Source of the DNA: Pusillimonas minor
GTDB taxonomy: Bacteria; Pseudomonadota; Gammaproteobacteria; Burkholderiales; Burkholderiaceae_B
Direction: 5' to 3'
Length of the DNA: 64,000 nucleotides
Assembly: GCF_014237865.1 (NCBI RefSeq)
Contig: NZ_JACJUU010000001.1
Location: 372,001 to 436,000 of the forward strand
The first letter of the stretch is position 1, and each line of letters starts with the position of its first letter. Shown here piece after piece: positions 8,619-19,110 of this stretch. Below the pieces are notes generated by a model that saw only the letters and a program-made list of their open reading frames with translations, ran no database searches and was not told the DNA's origin. A program made the translations under genes and the position numbers.

Positions 8619-8634
8619 CGTGCCCAATGGCACG
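8619..8634 (+). promoter_or_regulatory. rne leader hairpin B
   Basis: CGTGCC (8619-8624) pairs with GGCACG (8629-8634) around the loop CAAT, a compact and stable stem in the middle of the leader. Confidence 0.5.
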
Positions 8635-8735
8635 CTGTGCCTGCCTGATGACCAAGGTGGGTACCCTCTGACATTTGTTCAGCCCGGCCCCCTTAAAGCA
8701 AATTCCAGCGTCTCACACCGAGTGGTCCAAGGTCG

Positions 8736-8754
8736 CGCGTCCTGACACGACGCG
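8736..8754 (+). promoter_or_regulatory. rne leader hairpin C near the ribosome-binding site
   Basis: CGCGTC (8736-8741) pairs with GACGCG (8749-8754) with a 7-base loop, ending about 10 bases before the GGAGAA ribosome-binding sequence of rne. An alternative stem pairs TGAC at 8743 with GTCA at 8754-8757. Confidence 0.45.
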
Positions 8755-8778
8755 TCATGACTACGGAGAAACACACTC

Positions 8779-11700
8779 ATGAAACGCATGTTATTTAACG
8801 CAACGCATCAAGAAGAGTTGCGCGTTGCGATTGTTGATGGTCAAAAACTCATTGACCTCGACATCGAAACCGCCGGGCGCGAACAGCGCAAAGGCAATAT
8901 CTACAAAGGGGTTATTACCCGCATCGAGCCCGGCCTCGAAGCCTGCTTCGTCAGCTACGGCGAAGACCGCCACGGCTTCCTGCCATTCAAAGAGGTCGCC
9001 CGCAGCTACTTCAAAGAAGGGGTCGATGTACGCACTGCGCGTATTCAAGACGCCCTGACCGAAGGACAGGAGCTGATCGTCCAGGTCGAGAAAGAAGAGC
9101 GCGGCAACAAGGGCGCTGCCCTGACCACGTTTATTTCGTTGGCCGGCCGTTACCTGGTGCTCATGCCCAACAACCCCCGTGGTGGTGGCGTGTCGCGCCG
9201 TGTCGAGGGCGAAGACCGCCAAGAACTGCGCGACACCATGGACCAGCTCGATGTCCCGCAGGGCATGAGCATCATCGCCCGTACCGCGGGCATTGGCCGC
9301 ACGGTCGAAGAACTGCAATGGGACTTGTCCTATTTACTGCAGCTCTGGAGCGCCATCGACACCGCTGCGCGCGAAAACGCGGCGCCTATTCTTATTTACC
9401 TCGAATCCAGCCTGGTCATCCGGGCCATTCGCGATTACTTCTCGCCCGACATCGGTGAAATCCTCATCGACACCGAAGAAATCGCCGAGCAAGCCACCGC
9501 CTTCATGAGCGTGGTCATGCCCGACAACGTCGGTTGCGTCAAAATGTATCGCGACGACATCCCCCTGTTCTCGCGGTTCCAGATCGAACATCAAATCGAA
9601 ACCGCGTATTCGCGCACGGTCCAGCTGCCCTCAGGCGGCTCCGTCGTCATTGACCACACCGAAGCGCTGGTCGCCGTCGACGTCAACTCCGCACGTTCAA
9701 CACGCGGCGCCGACATCGAAGAAACCGCATTGCGCACCAACCTTGAAGCGGCCGACGAAGTAGCCCGACAGTTGCGCTTGCGCGACCTGGGCGGCCTGAT
9801 CGTCATCGACTTCATCGACATGGAAGACAACAAGAACCAGCGCGCCGTCGAACAGCGCCTGCGTGATGCGCTCCATTTCGATCGGGCCCGCGTTCAAATG
9901 GGCAAGATTTCGCGCTTTGGCTTAATGGAGCTGTCTCGCCAGCGTCTGCGCCCTGCCCTGAACGAAGGCTCGCACGTCACCTGCCCGCGCTGTAACGGCA
10001 CCGGGGTCATCCGCGACGCCGAATCCAGCGCACTGCACGTTTTGCGACTGCTGCAAGAAGAAGCCATGAAAGAAAACACGGCCGCCCTGCATGCCCAGGT
10101 TCCGGTCGAAGTGGCTACCTTCCTGCTGAACGAAAAACGCAACGACATCACCAAGATCGAGAGCCGGCTCAAGGTCAATCTGGTCCTGATCCCCAACAAA
10201 AACCTCGAGACGCCACACCACCACATCGAGCGCCTGCGTCACGACGATCCACGCCTCGAATCGTCAGCCAGCAGCCTCGACCTGGTACAGACGCCCGAAA
10301 CCGACGTCACCTGGCAGCCCAGCAAAGCCGCCGAAGCCAAGGCCCGCCCCGAAGCGATTGTCAAAAGCATTACGCACGCACAACCTGCGCCGGTTATTGC
10401 CGCCCCTGAACCCGTTGCAGCACCGGCTGCAGCTCAAGGTGCAGCATCAGCTACTGGCTTGTTCAAGCGCTTCATGAACTGGCTGACAGGCGCCAGCGCA
10501 ACCACCGAGGCCTCAACCGCCCCAGCCGCAACCGAAGAAAAACCTTCGGCAAATCGTAATGGCGGTCAACGCGGCAATCGGGGCAACCAAGATCGCAATC
10601 GCAATCGCCGACGCGGTGGACGCAACCGCGACGCCGACGAAGTGGTCGCCGAAGGCCAGCAGCGCAAGCCACGTCAACCGCAAGAGCCTCGTGAAAAGGC
10701 TGTGGCAGAAACAACCGCTGCTGTAGTTGCCGTCTCCGAGGCACCCGCAACTGCAGTTGAAGGCCAAGAAGAGCGTACAGGTACACGTCGCGGCCGACGT
10801 GGTCGTGGGCGCAACCGACGCGATCGTGCGACCGAAGATAATGTTGCAACAGACGATATCGCGGCCCAAACGGCTACCGATGTCGAAACGACCGAGACGA
10901 CGCCACCTGTCACGTCATCCGCTCCGGCTGCTACGGTAATCGCAGAAGCTCCCGAGATGCACGATGCCGATGAAGACCAAGCCATTTCATCGGATACCGA
11001 TGCTGACGCGGCTGAAGGGGAGCAAACCGAACGCAAACGCCGTCGCCGTCGCAGCCGCCGTGGTCGCCGTGGCAACGAAGCTGGTCGCAACGAAGCCGGT
11101 ACAGACGCCGACAATGGCGCCGATGACGATTCAGCCGACGACGAAGCACCGGCCGAAATTGCAGCCAACGCCCTGGTCGCCTCACGCCCCCAGGCCGGAG
11201 CAACTGCAACGGTAGCCGCTGCAACCTACATCGAGCCCGTATTCGGCGCTGACCTTGAAACTATCCAAGCCAAAGAACTGGTCGACCTGAGCGCCCGCGA
11301 AGCCGAACAGGCAGAAGCTGCCAAAGCGGCGGCCGAAGCTGCCAAAGCGGCGGCCGAAGCTGTCACAGCACAGGCCGTTTCTTCGGCAACACCGGCTCAA
11401 ACCACACAGGTTGCCGAAGCGCCGGCAACCACAGCGCCTGTCGCCACAGAAGCGGTTGCAACAGAAGCGGCCGTCGCCGTTGCTGCGCCATCTCTCTCCG
11501 ATGCTATTGAAACAGCGCCGATGGCAGCTACCGAAGCCGCAGAAACGGCCTCGGCAGCGTCCACAGCGACCCAGGCCGATGATGCAGTACCTGCGCCAGC
11601 TTCATCCACTGATCCGACCCCGGTCGAACCAGCGCCTGTAGCTACCACCCAGCAGGCAGCACCCGCAACGCAAGTAGCTCAGCAAGCCCCTCAAGCTTCG

Positions 11701-11877
11701 TCCAGCGACAGCGTTCAAGCTGCCATTGCGTCATCCGGCTTGCAGCTGGTCGAAACCCGCGCCGATGTGCCAACGACTCAAGTGCCCGCCAGCGCGCCAC
11801 GCCTAGGTCGTGCACGCAAGCCCGCGCCTAAAGTCGAGCAAGCGCCCCTCGAGCAGGTGGAAACCCAAAACAGCTGA
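8779..11877 (+). CDS. rne: ribonuclease E
   Basis: RNase E is the endonuclease that starts mRNA decay and processes rRNA and tRNA, and the scaffold of the degradosome on the inner membrane. The 1032-residue protein has an S1 RNA-binding domain (about 35-120), the catalytic magnesium aspartates D301 (DVNSARST) and D344 (VIDFIDM), and the zinc link C402/C405 (CPRCNGTG). From about residue 500 it becomes a low-complexity tail: RNR/GRR arginine-rich blocks that should bind RNA, acidic blocks, and long Ala/Thr/Pro-rich stretches. That tail includes a 21-base perfect tandem duplication at 11320-11361. The start has GGAGAA eight bases upstream. Confidence 0.96.
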   Translation: MKRMLFNATHQEELRVAIVDGQKLIDLDIETAGREQRKGNIYKGVITRIEPGLEACFVSYGEDRHGFLPFKEVARSYFKEGVDVRTARIQDALTEGQELIVQVEKEERGNKGAALTTFISLAGRYLVLMPNNPRGGGVSRRVEGEDRQELRDTMDQLDVPQGMSIIARTAGIGRTVEELQWDLSYLLQLWSAIDTAARENAAPILIYLESSLVIRAIRDYFSPDIGEILIDTEEIAEQATAFMSVVMPDNVGCVKMYRDDIPLFSRFQIEHQIETAYSRTVQLPSGGSVVIDHTEALVAVDVNSARSTRGADIEETALRTNLEAADEVARQLRLRDLGGLIVIDFIDMEDNKNQRAVEQRLRDALHFDRARVQMGKISRFGLMELSRQRLRPALNEGSHVTCPRCNGTGVIRDAESSALHVLRLLQEEAMKENTAALHAQVPVEVATFLLNEKRNDITKIESRLKVNLVLIPNKNLETPHHHIERLRHDDPRLESSASSLDLVQTPETDVTWQPSKAAEAKARPEAIVKSITHAQPAPVIAAPEPVAAPAAAQGAASATGLFKRFMNWLTGASATTEASTAPAATEEKPSANRNGGQRGNRGNQDRNRNRRRGGRNRDADEVVAEGQQRKPRQPQEPREKAVAETTAAVVAVSEAPATAVEGQEERTGTRRGRRGRGRNRRDRATEDNVATDDIAAQTATDVETTETTPPVTSSAPAATVIAEAPEMHDADEDQAISSDTDADAAEGEQTERKRRRRRSRRGRRGNEAGRNEAGTDADNGADDDSADDEAPAEIAANALVASRPQAGATATVAAATYIEPVFGADLETIQAKELVDLSAREAEQAEAAKAAAEAAKAAAEAVTAQAVSSATPAQTTQVAEAPATTAPVATEAVATEAAVAVAAPSLSDAIETAPMAATEAAETASAASTATQADDAVPAPASSTDPTPVEPAPVATTQQAAPATQVAQQAPQASSSDSVQAAIASSGLQLVETRADVPTTQVPASAPRLGRARKPAPKVEQAPLEQVETQNS
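11320..11361 (+). repeat. 21-base perfect tandem duplication inside rne
   Basis: The 21 bases at 11320-11340 are repeated exactly at 11341-11361 and code two copies of AKAAAEA in the disordered tail. A multiple of three, so it changes length without shifting frame. Confidence 0.9.
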
Positions 11878-11906
11878 TCTGCTCACCAACGCTGATCGAC
11901 AGCCAT

Positions 11907-11945
11907 AAAAAAATACCCCGAAACGTTGTTTCGGGGTATTTTTTT
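11907..11945. terminator. bidirectional intrinsic terminator between rne and accD
   Basis: An 18-base stem (arms 11907-11924 and 11928-11945) with a GC core ACCCCGAAAC and a 3-base loop is flanked by a run of seven A on the left and seven T on the right. It can end transcription of rne on the plus strand and accD on the minus strand, which converge here. Confidence 0.93.
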
Positions 11946-12077
11946 GCATTGATGACAAAGCGCCGACAATAAACCTGTGCTGCCTGTTGCCGACCGCATC
12001 GCGAAGAACGCAAACGGCCGTGACAAGGCCAAAGTGCCGGGCCTTAAAAGAAGGCCACGACACCTTGGCGTTTATGT

Positions 12078-12959
12078 CTAGGCTGCGGCGCCCACCACGT
12101 CGATAGGCTGCCGCGTAAGCAAAGCCAGCATGTGTGCCAGTTCACTACGCATTTCACGGCGGTCAATAACGCAATCGATGGCGCCTTTTTCAAGTAAAAA
12201 CTCGGCACGCTGAAAACCTTCGGGCAATTTTTCGCGAACGGTCTGCTCGATAACCCGGGGCCCGGCAAAGCCAATAAGCGCCTTAGGCTCGGCGACGACG
12301 ACGTCACCCATGAAGGCAAAACTAGCCGATACACCACCCATGGTCGGGTCAGTAAGCACGCTGATAAACGGCAAGCCTTCGGCCGCAAGACGCGTGAGCA
12401 TGGCGTTGGTTTTAGCCATTTGCATCAGCGAAAATAGACTTTCTTGCATACGTGCGCCGCCCGATGCTGCAACGCAAATAAACGGGCAACGATTTTTGAT
12501 CGCTTCCTGAACGCCGCGCACAAAACGCTCGCCCACAACCGAACCCATCGAACCGCCCATGAACTCGAACTCGAAGCACGCCAAAACCACCGGCATGTTC
12601 AGCATACGACCGCTCATGACCACCATGGCTTCTGATTCGCCCGTTGATTTGGTGGCCTCGGAGACGCGTTCGGGGTATTTGCGGGAGTCTTTGAACTTTA
12701 GAGGGTCAACCGGACGGGTATTTTCACCAATTTCGACACGGCCTTCAGGGTCGAGCAATGCGTTGATACGAGCGCGAGCCCCGATGCGCATGTGATGGCT
12801 ACAATTGGGACACACGTTAAGACTGGCGGCCAGATCATCTTTATACAAAACTGACTCGCAGCCCGGGCATTTGATCCAGAGCCCCTCGGGCACCCGGCGC
12901 GAGTTGGCGTCGGAGTTTTTGTTGATACGCGGCGGCAGAATTTTCTCAATCCAGCTCAT
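12078..12959 (-). CDS. accD: acetyl-CoA carboxylase carboxyltransferase subunit beta
   Basis: AccD with AccA transfers carboxyl from biotin to acetyl-CoA, making malonyl-CoA for fatty-acid synthesis. The 293-residue protein has the N-terminal zinc ribbon with C31, C34, C50 and C53, which also binds nucleic acid in E. coli, followed by the crotonase-like carboxyltransferase domain ([31 protein letters not shown]). It lies 27 bases downstream of trpA, last gene of the run before the terminator. The trpBA-accD order is common in betaproteobacteria. Confidence 0.97.
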   Translation of the reverse strand: MSWIEKILPPRINKNSDANSRRVPEGLWIKCPGCESVLYKDDLAASLNVCPNCSHHMRIGARARINALLDPEGRVEIGENTRPVDPLKFKDSRKYPERVSEATKSTGESEAMVVMSGRMLNMPVVLACFEFEFMGGSMGSVVGERFVRGVQEAIKNRCPFICVAASGGARMQESLFSLMQMAKTNAMLTRLAAEGLPFISVLTDPTMGGVSASFAFMGDVVVAEPKALIGFAGPRVIEQTVREKLPEGFQRAEFLLEKGAIDCVIDRREMRSELAHMLALLTRQPIDVVGAAA

Positions 12960-12986
12960 GATTGTATTTCCTGGTGATATTTGTTT

Positions 12987-13814
12987 TTAGTTAAGCGCCT
13001 GGCGAATACCGCCGAGCCACGCTTTTGCAGCTTGTACCGCAGCCATGTCGACATCTTGACCACTGGCCGATGCGCCAGCAACAGCCTCTTCCATGGTTTC
13101 GATGAGTTTGCTGCCAATGATGACCGCATCGCTGACCTGCCCGAGCCGACGAGCACTTTCGGCATCGCGAATGCCAAACCCAACACCCAGCGGGATATCG
13201 AGATGCTGTCGAATAGCCGCCAGACGTTGCTCGACGTCGGTGATGTCGAGGTTGCCGGAACCGGTAACGCCCTTTAGCGATACATAGTACACATAGCCCC
13301 GTGCAATTTTGGCAACCTTCTTGACGCGATCTTCGGTTGACGTAGGCGCCAGCAGAAAAATCGGGGCAACAGCGGCGGATTCGAGGTAGCGCGCAAAATC
13401 GATCATTTCTTCGGGGGGATAGTCGACCACCAAAACACCGTCAACACCTGCTTCGGCGGCCTTCTGGGCGAACACCTCCTGGCCAAAACGCTCGATGGGG
13501 TTGGCGTAACCCATAAGCACCACGGGCGTAACAGCATTGGTGCGACGGAACTCTTGAACCATATGCAAAACATGCACCAGCCCAACGCCCTTTTCGATGG
13601 CGCGCTGGGTCGCCCGTTGCACGACCGGACCGTCGGCCATGGGGTCGGAAAACGGCACGCCCAGCTCGATGACGTCGGCCCCGGCCTCGACCAGCGCATG
13701 CATAAGCGGAACGGTTGCCTGGGGAGAAGGATCGCCAGCCGTAACGTATGGAATCAGTGCGGCACGCTTGCCTTTATTGGCAAACACGGTCGCAAGCCGA
13801 TCTTGTTGATTCAT
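12987..13814 (-). CDS. trpA: tryptophan synthase alpha subunit
   Basis: TrpA splits indole-3-glycerol phosphate to indole and glyceraldehyde-3-phosphate; indole passes through a tunnel to TrpB. The 275-residue barrel protein has catalytic E50 ([13 protein letters not shown]) and D61 (MADGPVVQ) and the phosphate-binding GVTGSG and GFGIRD motifs. It starts 12 bases after trpB, so the two subunits should be made in equal amounts. Confidence 0.98.
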   Translation of the reverse strand: MNQQDRLATVFANKGKRAALIPYVTAGDPSPQATVPLMHALVEAGADVIELGVPFSDPMADGPVVQRATQRAIEKGVGLVHVLHMVQEFRRTNAVTPVVLMGYANPIERFGQEVFAQKAAEAGVDGVLVVDYPPEEMIDFARYLESAAVAPIFLLAPTSTEDRVKKVAKIARGYVYYVSLKGVTGSGNLDITDVEQRLAAIRQHLDIPLGVGFGIRDAESARRLGQVSDAVIIGSKLIETMEEAVAGASASGQDVDMAAVQAAKAWLGGIRQALN

Positions 13815-13826
13815 GTTAGTAACCTA

Positions 13827-15026
13827 TTAAAGGGTAATACCGCTGAACTCGGCAACGGTATGCATGTCTTTATCGCCCCGGCCCGACAGATTGACCAGAA
13901 TGATTTTGTCTTTAGGCAGCGTAGGCGCCAGGCGCACGGCATGCGCAATGGCGTGCGACGATTCTAGCGCGGGCATGATGCCTTCGGTGCGGCAGCACTT
14001 GTGAAACGCCGCCAGCGCCTCGGCGTCGGTAACGCCCACATACTGCGCACGGCCCGAATCTTTAAGCCAGGCATGTTCGGGGCCTACGCCCGGATAGTCG
14101 AGACCCGCCGAAATGGAGTGGGTTTCTTGAATTTGGCCGTGCTGGTCTTGCAAAACATATGTACGATTGCCATGCAGAACGCCAACAACCCCCGCATTCA
14201 ATGAGGCCGAGTGACGATCGGTATCGAGGCCTTCACCAGCGGCTTCGACACCTACCAGCGCTACTTCTGGGTAGTCGATATAAGGGTAAAAAATACCCAT
14301 GGCGTTAGAACCGCCCCCTACCGACGCAACTACGTAATCGGGTTGACGCCCGGTATTGATGGGCATTTGTTCAATGCACTCGGTGCCGATAACCGACTGG
14401 AAATCGCGAACCATGGCGGGATACGGGTGCGGGCCGGCCACAGTGCCGATGCAGTAAAACGTGTTCTCGACGTTGGTGACCCAGTCGCGCATCGCCTCGT
14501 TCAGGGCATCTTTGAGCGTGCGCGAGCCAGATTCCACCGGGACGACCGTCGCCCCGAGCAGCTTCATGCGATATACATTTGATGCCTGACGACGCACATC
14601 TTCAGCGCCCATGTAAACGACGCACTCGAGCCCATAGCGCGCGGCAACAGTTGCCGTGGCCACGCCATGCTGGCCGGCACCGGTTTCGGCGATGATGCGT
14701 GGCTTGCCCATACGGCGCGCCAACATGATCTGGCCGATACAGTTGTTGATTTTATGCGCGCCGGTGTGGTTGAGATCTTCGCGCTTGAACCAGATTTGCG
14801 CCCCGCCCAACTCTTCGGACCAGCGACGTGCGTGATACACGGGGCTGGGACGCCCGACAAAATGCTTAAGCTCGTACTCGAACTCTTGAAGAAATTCGGG
14901 ATCGTTTTTGTATTTGTCGTAGGCTGCCTTGAGCTCGTCAAGTGCATGCACCAGGGTTTCGGCGACGAAAGAACCGCCAAAACGACCAAAATGACCCTGT
15001 TCATCAGGCAAGTTATACGGTTTCAA
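13827..15026 (-). CDS. trpB: tryptophan synthase beta subunit
   Basis: TrpB joins indole and serine to form tryptophan with pyridoxal phosphate. The 399-residue protein has the PLP lysine K92 in HTGAHKINN, the GGGSNA phosphate-binding loop and the family N-terminus [18 protein letters not shown]. The start is a TTG at 15026, with AGAGAG about 14 bases upstream; no ATG fits. There is no trpF directly upstream, and no tryptophan-rich leader peptide is visible in the 101 bases after relA. Confidence 0.97.
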   Translation of the reverse strand: MKPYNLPDEQGHFGRFGGSFVAETLVHALDELKAAYDKYKNDPEFLQEFEYELKHFVGRPSPVYHARRWSEELGGAQIWFKREDLNHTGAHKINNCIGQIMLARRMGKPRIIAETGAGQHGVATATVAARYGLECVVYMGAEDVRRQASNVYRMKLLGATVVPVESGSRTLKDALNEAMRDWVTNVENTFYCIGTVAGPHPYPAMVRDFQSVIGTECIEQMPINTGRQPDYVVASVGGGSNAMGIFYPYIDYPEVALVGVEAAGEGLDTDRHSASLNAGVVGVLHGNRTYVLQDQHGQIQETHSISAGLDYPGVGPEHAWLKDSGRAQYVGVTDAEALAAFHKCCRTEGIMPALESSHAIAHAVRLAPTLPKDKIILVNLSGRGDKDMHTVAEFSGITL

Positions 15027-15127
15027 GTAAATACTCTCTGGTTGCGCAGGCGACCGGATTTGCCGCCAGCATTAAAGAATCAGGTCATTTTAACAGTGCC
15101 GCCCCTGCCCCGCAGCACACGCCAACC

Positions 15128-17353
15128 CTACGAACGGGTCGCCGTTACGCCCGGCAATTCATTTAGTGCAGCAAGCGCCCGGGTTATCTGTTCACCATTG
15201 CGCACCTCGATGGTAAAGACCATGTGCGCCAGCGAGCGGCGGCTTTGCGTATTGACACTGACCACATTCAGTCGAAGCTTGCCAAACACATCGGTAAGAT
15301 CGCGCAGCAAACCCATTCGGTCGGGTGCGTGAATACTGATCGAGACCGGATACAACGCGTCGCCGGTCTCACCCCAATCGACGTCAATCAGACGCTCAGG
15401 ATGCTTCAGGGCCAGCTCGGCATACGCTTTGCAATCGGCACGATGAATGGAAACACCCCGGCCTCGGGTAATGAAACCCGCGATGACATCGGGCGGCGCC
15501 GGCCGGCAGCAACGGGCCAGCTGGGTGAGCAGCGCATCGACGCCAACCACCAGCACCCCCGATTTACCCGTACGAACAACGTTATCGTGCCCCGCCGCAT
15601 ACGACACCACGCCTCGCTCCGACAGGGCATCGGATGCCGATACCGGACCCGCCGCGGGCTCACGAAAATGTTGATCGAATGCGCGCAGGCTGAACTCGTC
15701 TTTGGCTACAGACACGTACATATCGTCGGCGCGGGCAAACCCCAGCTGGTTGGCCAACTGCTCGAGATTGACCGCAGTTTTTCCCAGCCGCTGCAACTCT
15801 TTCTCGACCATGGTCTGCCCCTGGGCAATGCGCTCTTGCAATTCGATGGCATTGAACCAGGCCCGAACCTTTGACCGGGAGCGATTGCTGGCCAAAAAAC
15901 CCAACTGCGGGTTCAGCCAGTCGCGCGAGGGCCCACCCGACTTTGCCGCAATGATTTCAACCGTTTGCCCGGTTTTCAGGCGCGTCAGCAAAGGCACCAT
16001 CTGGCCGTCAACCCGTGCGCCCCGGCAACGATGCCCAAGATCGGTATGCAGATAGTAGGCAAAATCAACCGGCGTCGCACCGGCAGGCAACTCGATAACG
16101 CGCGCCTGCGGGGTCATGACATAAATGCGGTCATCGAAAAGATTTTTTGCCGCCTGCGTCGCCTCGACGTCACCCCACGCCAGCAACTGACGCATCCAGG
16201 TCACTTTGCGATCGTAGTCACCCGCAGCAACCTGCGTACCGCCCTTGCTCCCCGCCTCTTTGTACCGCCAATGCGCAGCCATACCGTACTCGGCGTACTC
16301 GTGCATTTCGCGGGTGCGAATCTGCACTTCAAATGTTTTGCCCTCAGCATCGGTCACCACCGTGTGCAACGACCGATAGCCATTGGGCTTGGGTCGGGCA
16401 ATGTAGTCATCGAACTCGTTGGACACGGGCGTCCACATGGCGTGCACTTGCGCCAGCACGGCGTAACATGCGCGCTCGTCTTGCACAATGACCCGCATGG
16501 CACGCAAATCGTAGAGCTGTGAAAACGCCAGATTTTTATTACGCATCTTGTTCCAGATGCTGTAAATGTGCTTGGGCCGCCCCGAGACTTCGGCGGGGAT
16601 ACCCGCCTGGTCAAGCGCCGACTGAAGCTCGGCAACGACGCGCACTATCATCGCCTCGCGCTCAATGCGCTTGTCTTCAAGCTGACGCGCGATATCTTTG
16701 TAGGTCTCGGGCTCCATAAAGCGGAACGCAAGATCTTCCATTTCCCACTTGACCTGCCAGATGCCCAGGCGATTGGCCAACGGCGTATACAACGTCATGG
16801 TTTCGCGGGCAAATTCGGGCGGGCAAGGGGTTTTGCTGGCGGCGTACCATCGCAAAGACTGCAACCGCGACGCCAGACGCAACATGACGATGCGCAAGTC
16901 GGCCGCCATGGCCAGCAACATCTTTCGTTGCTTTTCTTTTTGATCGACGGCGGCCTTGCCTGGGTCGGCAGCCTGAGCCGCCACATAGCCCAGTCGCAGC
17001 AACGCACGCACGCCCTGCACCATGGTGGCGATTTCGGCGCCGAACGTTTTAGTAATGGGGTCTTTTTTGGGGGCCGGGTCGAATAAGGAATCGTCGCGCA
17101 CCACCGCCAGCACGGCGCTGATGCGGGTGGCGGCATCGGCGCCCAACCCGGCCAAAATCAGGGTAACGGCCGCTGCGTGTGCATCTAGCGGTTCGCCGGT
17201 AAGGGCAAACTCGCCTTGCAAAGGTGCCCGAACCCGGTCGACCGCCTTGGCAAGCTGCGCGCGTTCGGGCTCGTCAAGGCCCCGGCTTGCGGCCTCGAAC
17301 CAGACGGCATCAAAGGGCGGGGCCCATTCGGCGAACGGCGCGGTGTCTGACAT
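15128..17353 (-). CDS. relA: GTP/ATP pyrophosphokinase RelA, (p)ppGpp synthetase
   Basis: RelA makes (p)ppGpp when uncharged tRNA enters the ribosome. The 741-residue protein is a long RSH enzyme. Its N-terminal domain lacks the HD-type histidine-aspartate hydrolase motif. The synthetase domain has GRPKHIYSIWNKM and EFDD at 313-316 (the EXDD signature of synthetase-only RelA; bifunctional SpoT enzymes carry RXKD). A TGS domain (about 408-470), a zinc-finger-like CCRP segment and a C-terminal ACT domain follow. It starts 12 bases after the RidA-family gene and lies upstream of trpBA. Confidence 0.95.
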   Translation of the reverse strand: MSDTAPFAEWAPPFDAVWFEAASRGLDEPERAQLAKAVDRVRAPLQGEFALTGEPLDAHAAAVTLILAGLGADAATRISAVLAVVRDDSLFDPAPKKDPITKTFGAEIATMVQGVRALLRLGYVAAQAADPGKAAVDQKEKQRKMLLAMAADLRIVMLRLASRLQSLRWYAASKTPCPPEFARETMTLYTPLANRLGIWQVKWEMEDLAFRFMEPETYKDIARQLEDKRIEREAMIVRVVAELQSALDQAGIPAEVSGRPKHIYSIWNKMRNKNLAFSQLYDLRAMRVIVQDERACYAVLAQVHAMWTPVSNEFDDYIARPKPNGYRSLHTVVTDAEGKTFEVQIRTREMHEYAEYGMAAHWRYKEAGSKGGTQVAAGDYDRKVTWMRQLLAWGDVEATQAAKNLFDDRIYVMTPQARVIELPAGATPVDFAYYLHTDLGHRCRGARVDGQMVPLLTRLKTGQTVEIIAAKSGGPSRDWLNPQLGFLASNRSRSKVRAWFNAIELQERIAQGQTMVEKELQRLGKTAVNLEQLANQLGFARADDMYVSVAKDEFSLRAFDQHFREPAAGPVSASDALSERGVVSYAAGHDNVVRTGKSGVLVVGVDALLTQLARCCRPAPPDVIAGFITRGRGVSIHRADCKAYAELALKHPERLIDVDWGETGDALYPVSISIHAPDRMGLLRDLTDVFGKLRLNVVSVNTQSRRSLAHMVFTIEVRNGEQITRALAALNELPGVTATRS

Positions 17354-17365
17354 AACCGTATAGCG

Positions 17366-17722
17366 TTACTGCGAAACGGCCGCCTTGACGACGATTTCTA
17401 CTTTAAGATCGGGGTTGGCCAAGCGTGCCTCGACAGTGGCCCGGGGCGGCGCATTGCCAGCCGGAACCCAGGCATCCCAGGCCTGATTCATGCCATCGAA
17501 CTCTTGCATGTTGGCCATGAAAATCTGGGCCATCAAGATCTGGGTCTTGTCGCTGCCTACGCTGGCCAGCAAATCGTCGATGGCGGCAAGCACTTCTTGG
17601 GTTTGGCCGACGATATCTTTGCCGGCGTCGGTGGGCACTTGCCCCGCCAGATAGGCCACACCATTGTGAACAGCCACTTCAGAAAGACGCTGGCCGACTT
17701 TAAAACGCTTGATGGCGCTCAT
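17366..17722 (-). CDS. RidA/YjgF-family enamine/imine deaminase-like protein
   Basis: A 118-residue protein of the RidA superfamily, trimeric proteins that in the archetype hydrolyse reactive 2-aminoacrylate made by PLP enzymes. Motifs VAYLAGQVPTD and PPRATVEARL (with the substrate-binding arginine) are present. The frame stays open 52 codons upstream into pncB, but the ATG at 17722 follows AGAGGAAACT directly and matches the family length. It sits between pncB and relA. Which subfamily, and whether it has deaminase activity, cannot be told here. Confidence 0.92.
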   Translation of the reverse strand: MSAIKRFKVGQRLSEVAVHNGVAYLAGQVPTDAGKDIVGQTQEVLAAIDDLLASVGSDKTQILMAQIFMANMQEFDGMNQAWDAWVPAGNAPPRATVEARLANPDLKVEIVVKAAVSQ

Positions 17723-17766
17723 AGTTTCCTCTTGAAACAAGTAAGTGAAATAAACAAAAAGAAAAA

Positions 17767-18942
17767 TCAGGCCGGCGGCAACTGAAATACCTGCCGCAAA
17801 TAGGCCAGATAGGCGGGGTCGTCGCACATGGTTTTTTGCGGCGAATCGGACACCTTGGCGACGGGCTGACCATTGCAACGCACCATCTTCATGACGATCT
17901 GCAATGGCTCATGGCCCAGATCGTTGGTTAAGTTGGTGCCAATACCAAACGACACCTTGCACCGGCCGGCAAAACGCTGGGCCAGCTCGATGGCACGCGG
18001 TATGGTGAGCGCATCGGAAAACACCAATGTTTTTGTTCGCGGGTCCGTCCGGTTGGCCTTGTAGTGCTCAAGCATGCGCTCGCCCCAAGAGAACGGGTCG
18101 CCCGAGTCGTGGCGGGCGCCATCGAACAACTTGCAAAAGTACATGTCGAAATCGCGCAGGAAAGCTTCCATGCCGTATACATCGGATAACGCTATCCCAA
18201 GGTCACCCCGGTACTCTTTGGCCCAGACTTCCAGCGCAAAAACCTGCGAATCGCGCAACCTGGGGCCCAGCGCCTGACAGGCCTGCAGATACTCGTGCCC
18301 CATCGTGCCCAACGGCGTCACATTGTGCTTCATGGCCATCATGACATTACTGGTACCGGCAAAATGCACACCCATCCGGGCCTTCATCGTGCGGACAACT
18401 TCTTCGTGCCACAGCTTTGAAAAGCGACGGCGCGTGCCATACTCGGCAACGCGAAAGTCGGCCAGCGCCGGATCGTCGGTAACCAGTTGCATTTTCTTCT
18501 GGAGCCGTTGACGCCCTTCTTCCCAGCCGGGCTCGGTGCAGGTGTTCCGGAAATACACCTCGTTGACGATGGCCAACACAGGAATCTCGAAGAGAATGGT
18601 GTGCAACCAGGGGCCTTTGACGGAAATGGCTATTTCACCTTCCGATTCTCCGGGGCCAATATCAATGCATTTCTCGGGCAAATGGAACAAGCCCAGAAAG
18701 TCGACAAAATCACTTTTAATAAAGCGCAGGCTGCGCAGATAGTCGAGCTCCGCGTCGGTGAACTTCAGCTGGCACAACGCATGTATTTCGGCCCTGATTT
18801 CGTCAAGGTAAGGCGCAAGATTGACGTTGGGCGTACGACACTTGTAGCGATACTCGACCTGGGCCGCCGGAAACTGGTGCAACACCACCTGCATCATGGA
18901 AAACTTGTACAGATCGGTATCGAGCAAAGAGGTAATGATCAT
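17767..18942 (-). CDS. pncB: nicotinate phosphoribosyltransferase
   Basis: PncB makes nicotinate mononucleotide from nicotinate and PRPP, the salvage entry to NAD. The 391-residue product has the family opening [26 protein letters not shown] at the phosphoribosyl site, and [10 protein letters not shown] near the C-terminus. The frame extends to a TTG at 18966; the ATG at 18942 has AAGGCGG upstream and fits the family. It is divergent from fdxA, and a 17-base palindrome lies between the two starts. Confidence 0.95.
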   Translation of the reverse strand: MIITSLLDTDLYKFSMMQVVLHQFPAAQVEYRYKCRTPNVNLAPYLDEIRAEIHALCQLKFTDAELDYLRSLRFIKSDFVDFLGLFHLPEKCIDIGPGESEGEIAISVKGPWLHTILFEIPVLAIVNEVYFRNTCTEPGWEEGRQRLQKKMQLVTDDPALADFRVAEYGTRRRFSKLWHEEVVRTMKARMGVHFAGTSNVMMAMKHNVTPLGTMGHEYLQACQALGPRLRDSQVFALEVWAKEYRGDLGIALSDVYGMEAFLRDFDMYFCKLFDGARHDSGDPFSWGERMLEHYKANRTDPRTKTLVFSDALTIPRAIELAQRFAGRCKVSFGIGTNLTNDLGHEPLQIVMKMVRCNGQPVAKVSDSPQKTMCDDPAYLAYLRQVFQLPPA

Positions 18943-18976
18943 TCGGACAGCCGGCCGCCTTGGCAATTAAAGTGTG

Positions 18977-18993
18977 TACCCAATTATTGGGTA
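18977..18993. promoter_or_regulatory. 17-base perfect palindrome between pncB and fdxA, probable operator
   Basis: TACCCAAT-T-ATTGGGTA is perfectly symmetric around 18985. It lies 35 bases upstream of pncB and 118 bases upstream of fdxA, and overlaps a TAAAAT (18992-18997) that could be a -10 box reading toward fdxA. The form fits a homodimeric repressor or activator site. I cannot match it to a regulator. Confidence 0.5.
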
Positions 18994-19110
18994 AAATGGA
19001 CCCGGGAAACTTTTCCCCAATGTATCAAAAGTGAGCATTGTAATGTTTAACGGCCTGCAGGTTTGGCCTTGCGCCCTTAAACATCGCCATGCTTGTGTGC
19101 TGGAGTATCC

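Larger units (their letters stand above)
8281..8778. other. long intergenic region between divergent rluC and rne; structured rne leader
   Basis: No gene is supported in these 498 bases. The right half holds three perfect hairpins that would lie in an rne leader: stems at 8526-8533/8544-8551, 8619-8624/8629-8634 and 8736-8741/8749-8754. In E. coli, rne has a leader of about 360 bases through which RNase E controls its own mRNA; a similar role here is inference. The remaining sequence shows nothing I can name. Confidence 0.7.

Noticed and set aside
12040-12056. Hairpin GGCCTT/AAGGCC downstream of accD considered as a terminator
   Set aside because: No T-run on either side, and the much stronger bidirectional terminator at 11907-11945 explains termination.
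15128-17353. relA read as a bifunctional SpoT
   Set aside because: The HD hydrolase residues are missing and the synthetase signature is EXDD, both typical of synthetase-only RelA.
17723-17878. N-terminal extension of the RidA-family protein with a membrane-like stretch
   Set aside because: It would run into the pncB coding sequence, and the internal ATG at 17722 has a perfect ribosome-binding sequence and the normal family length.
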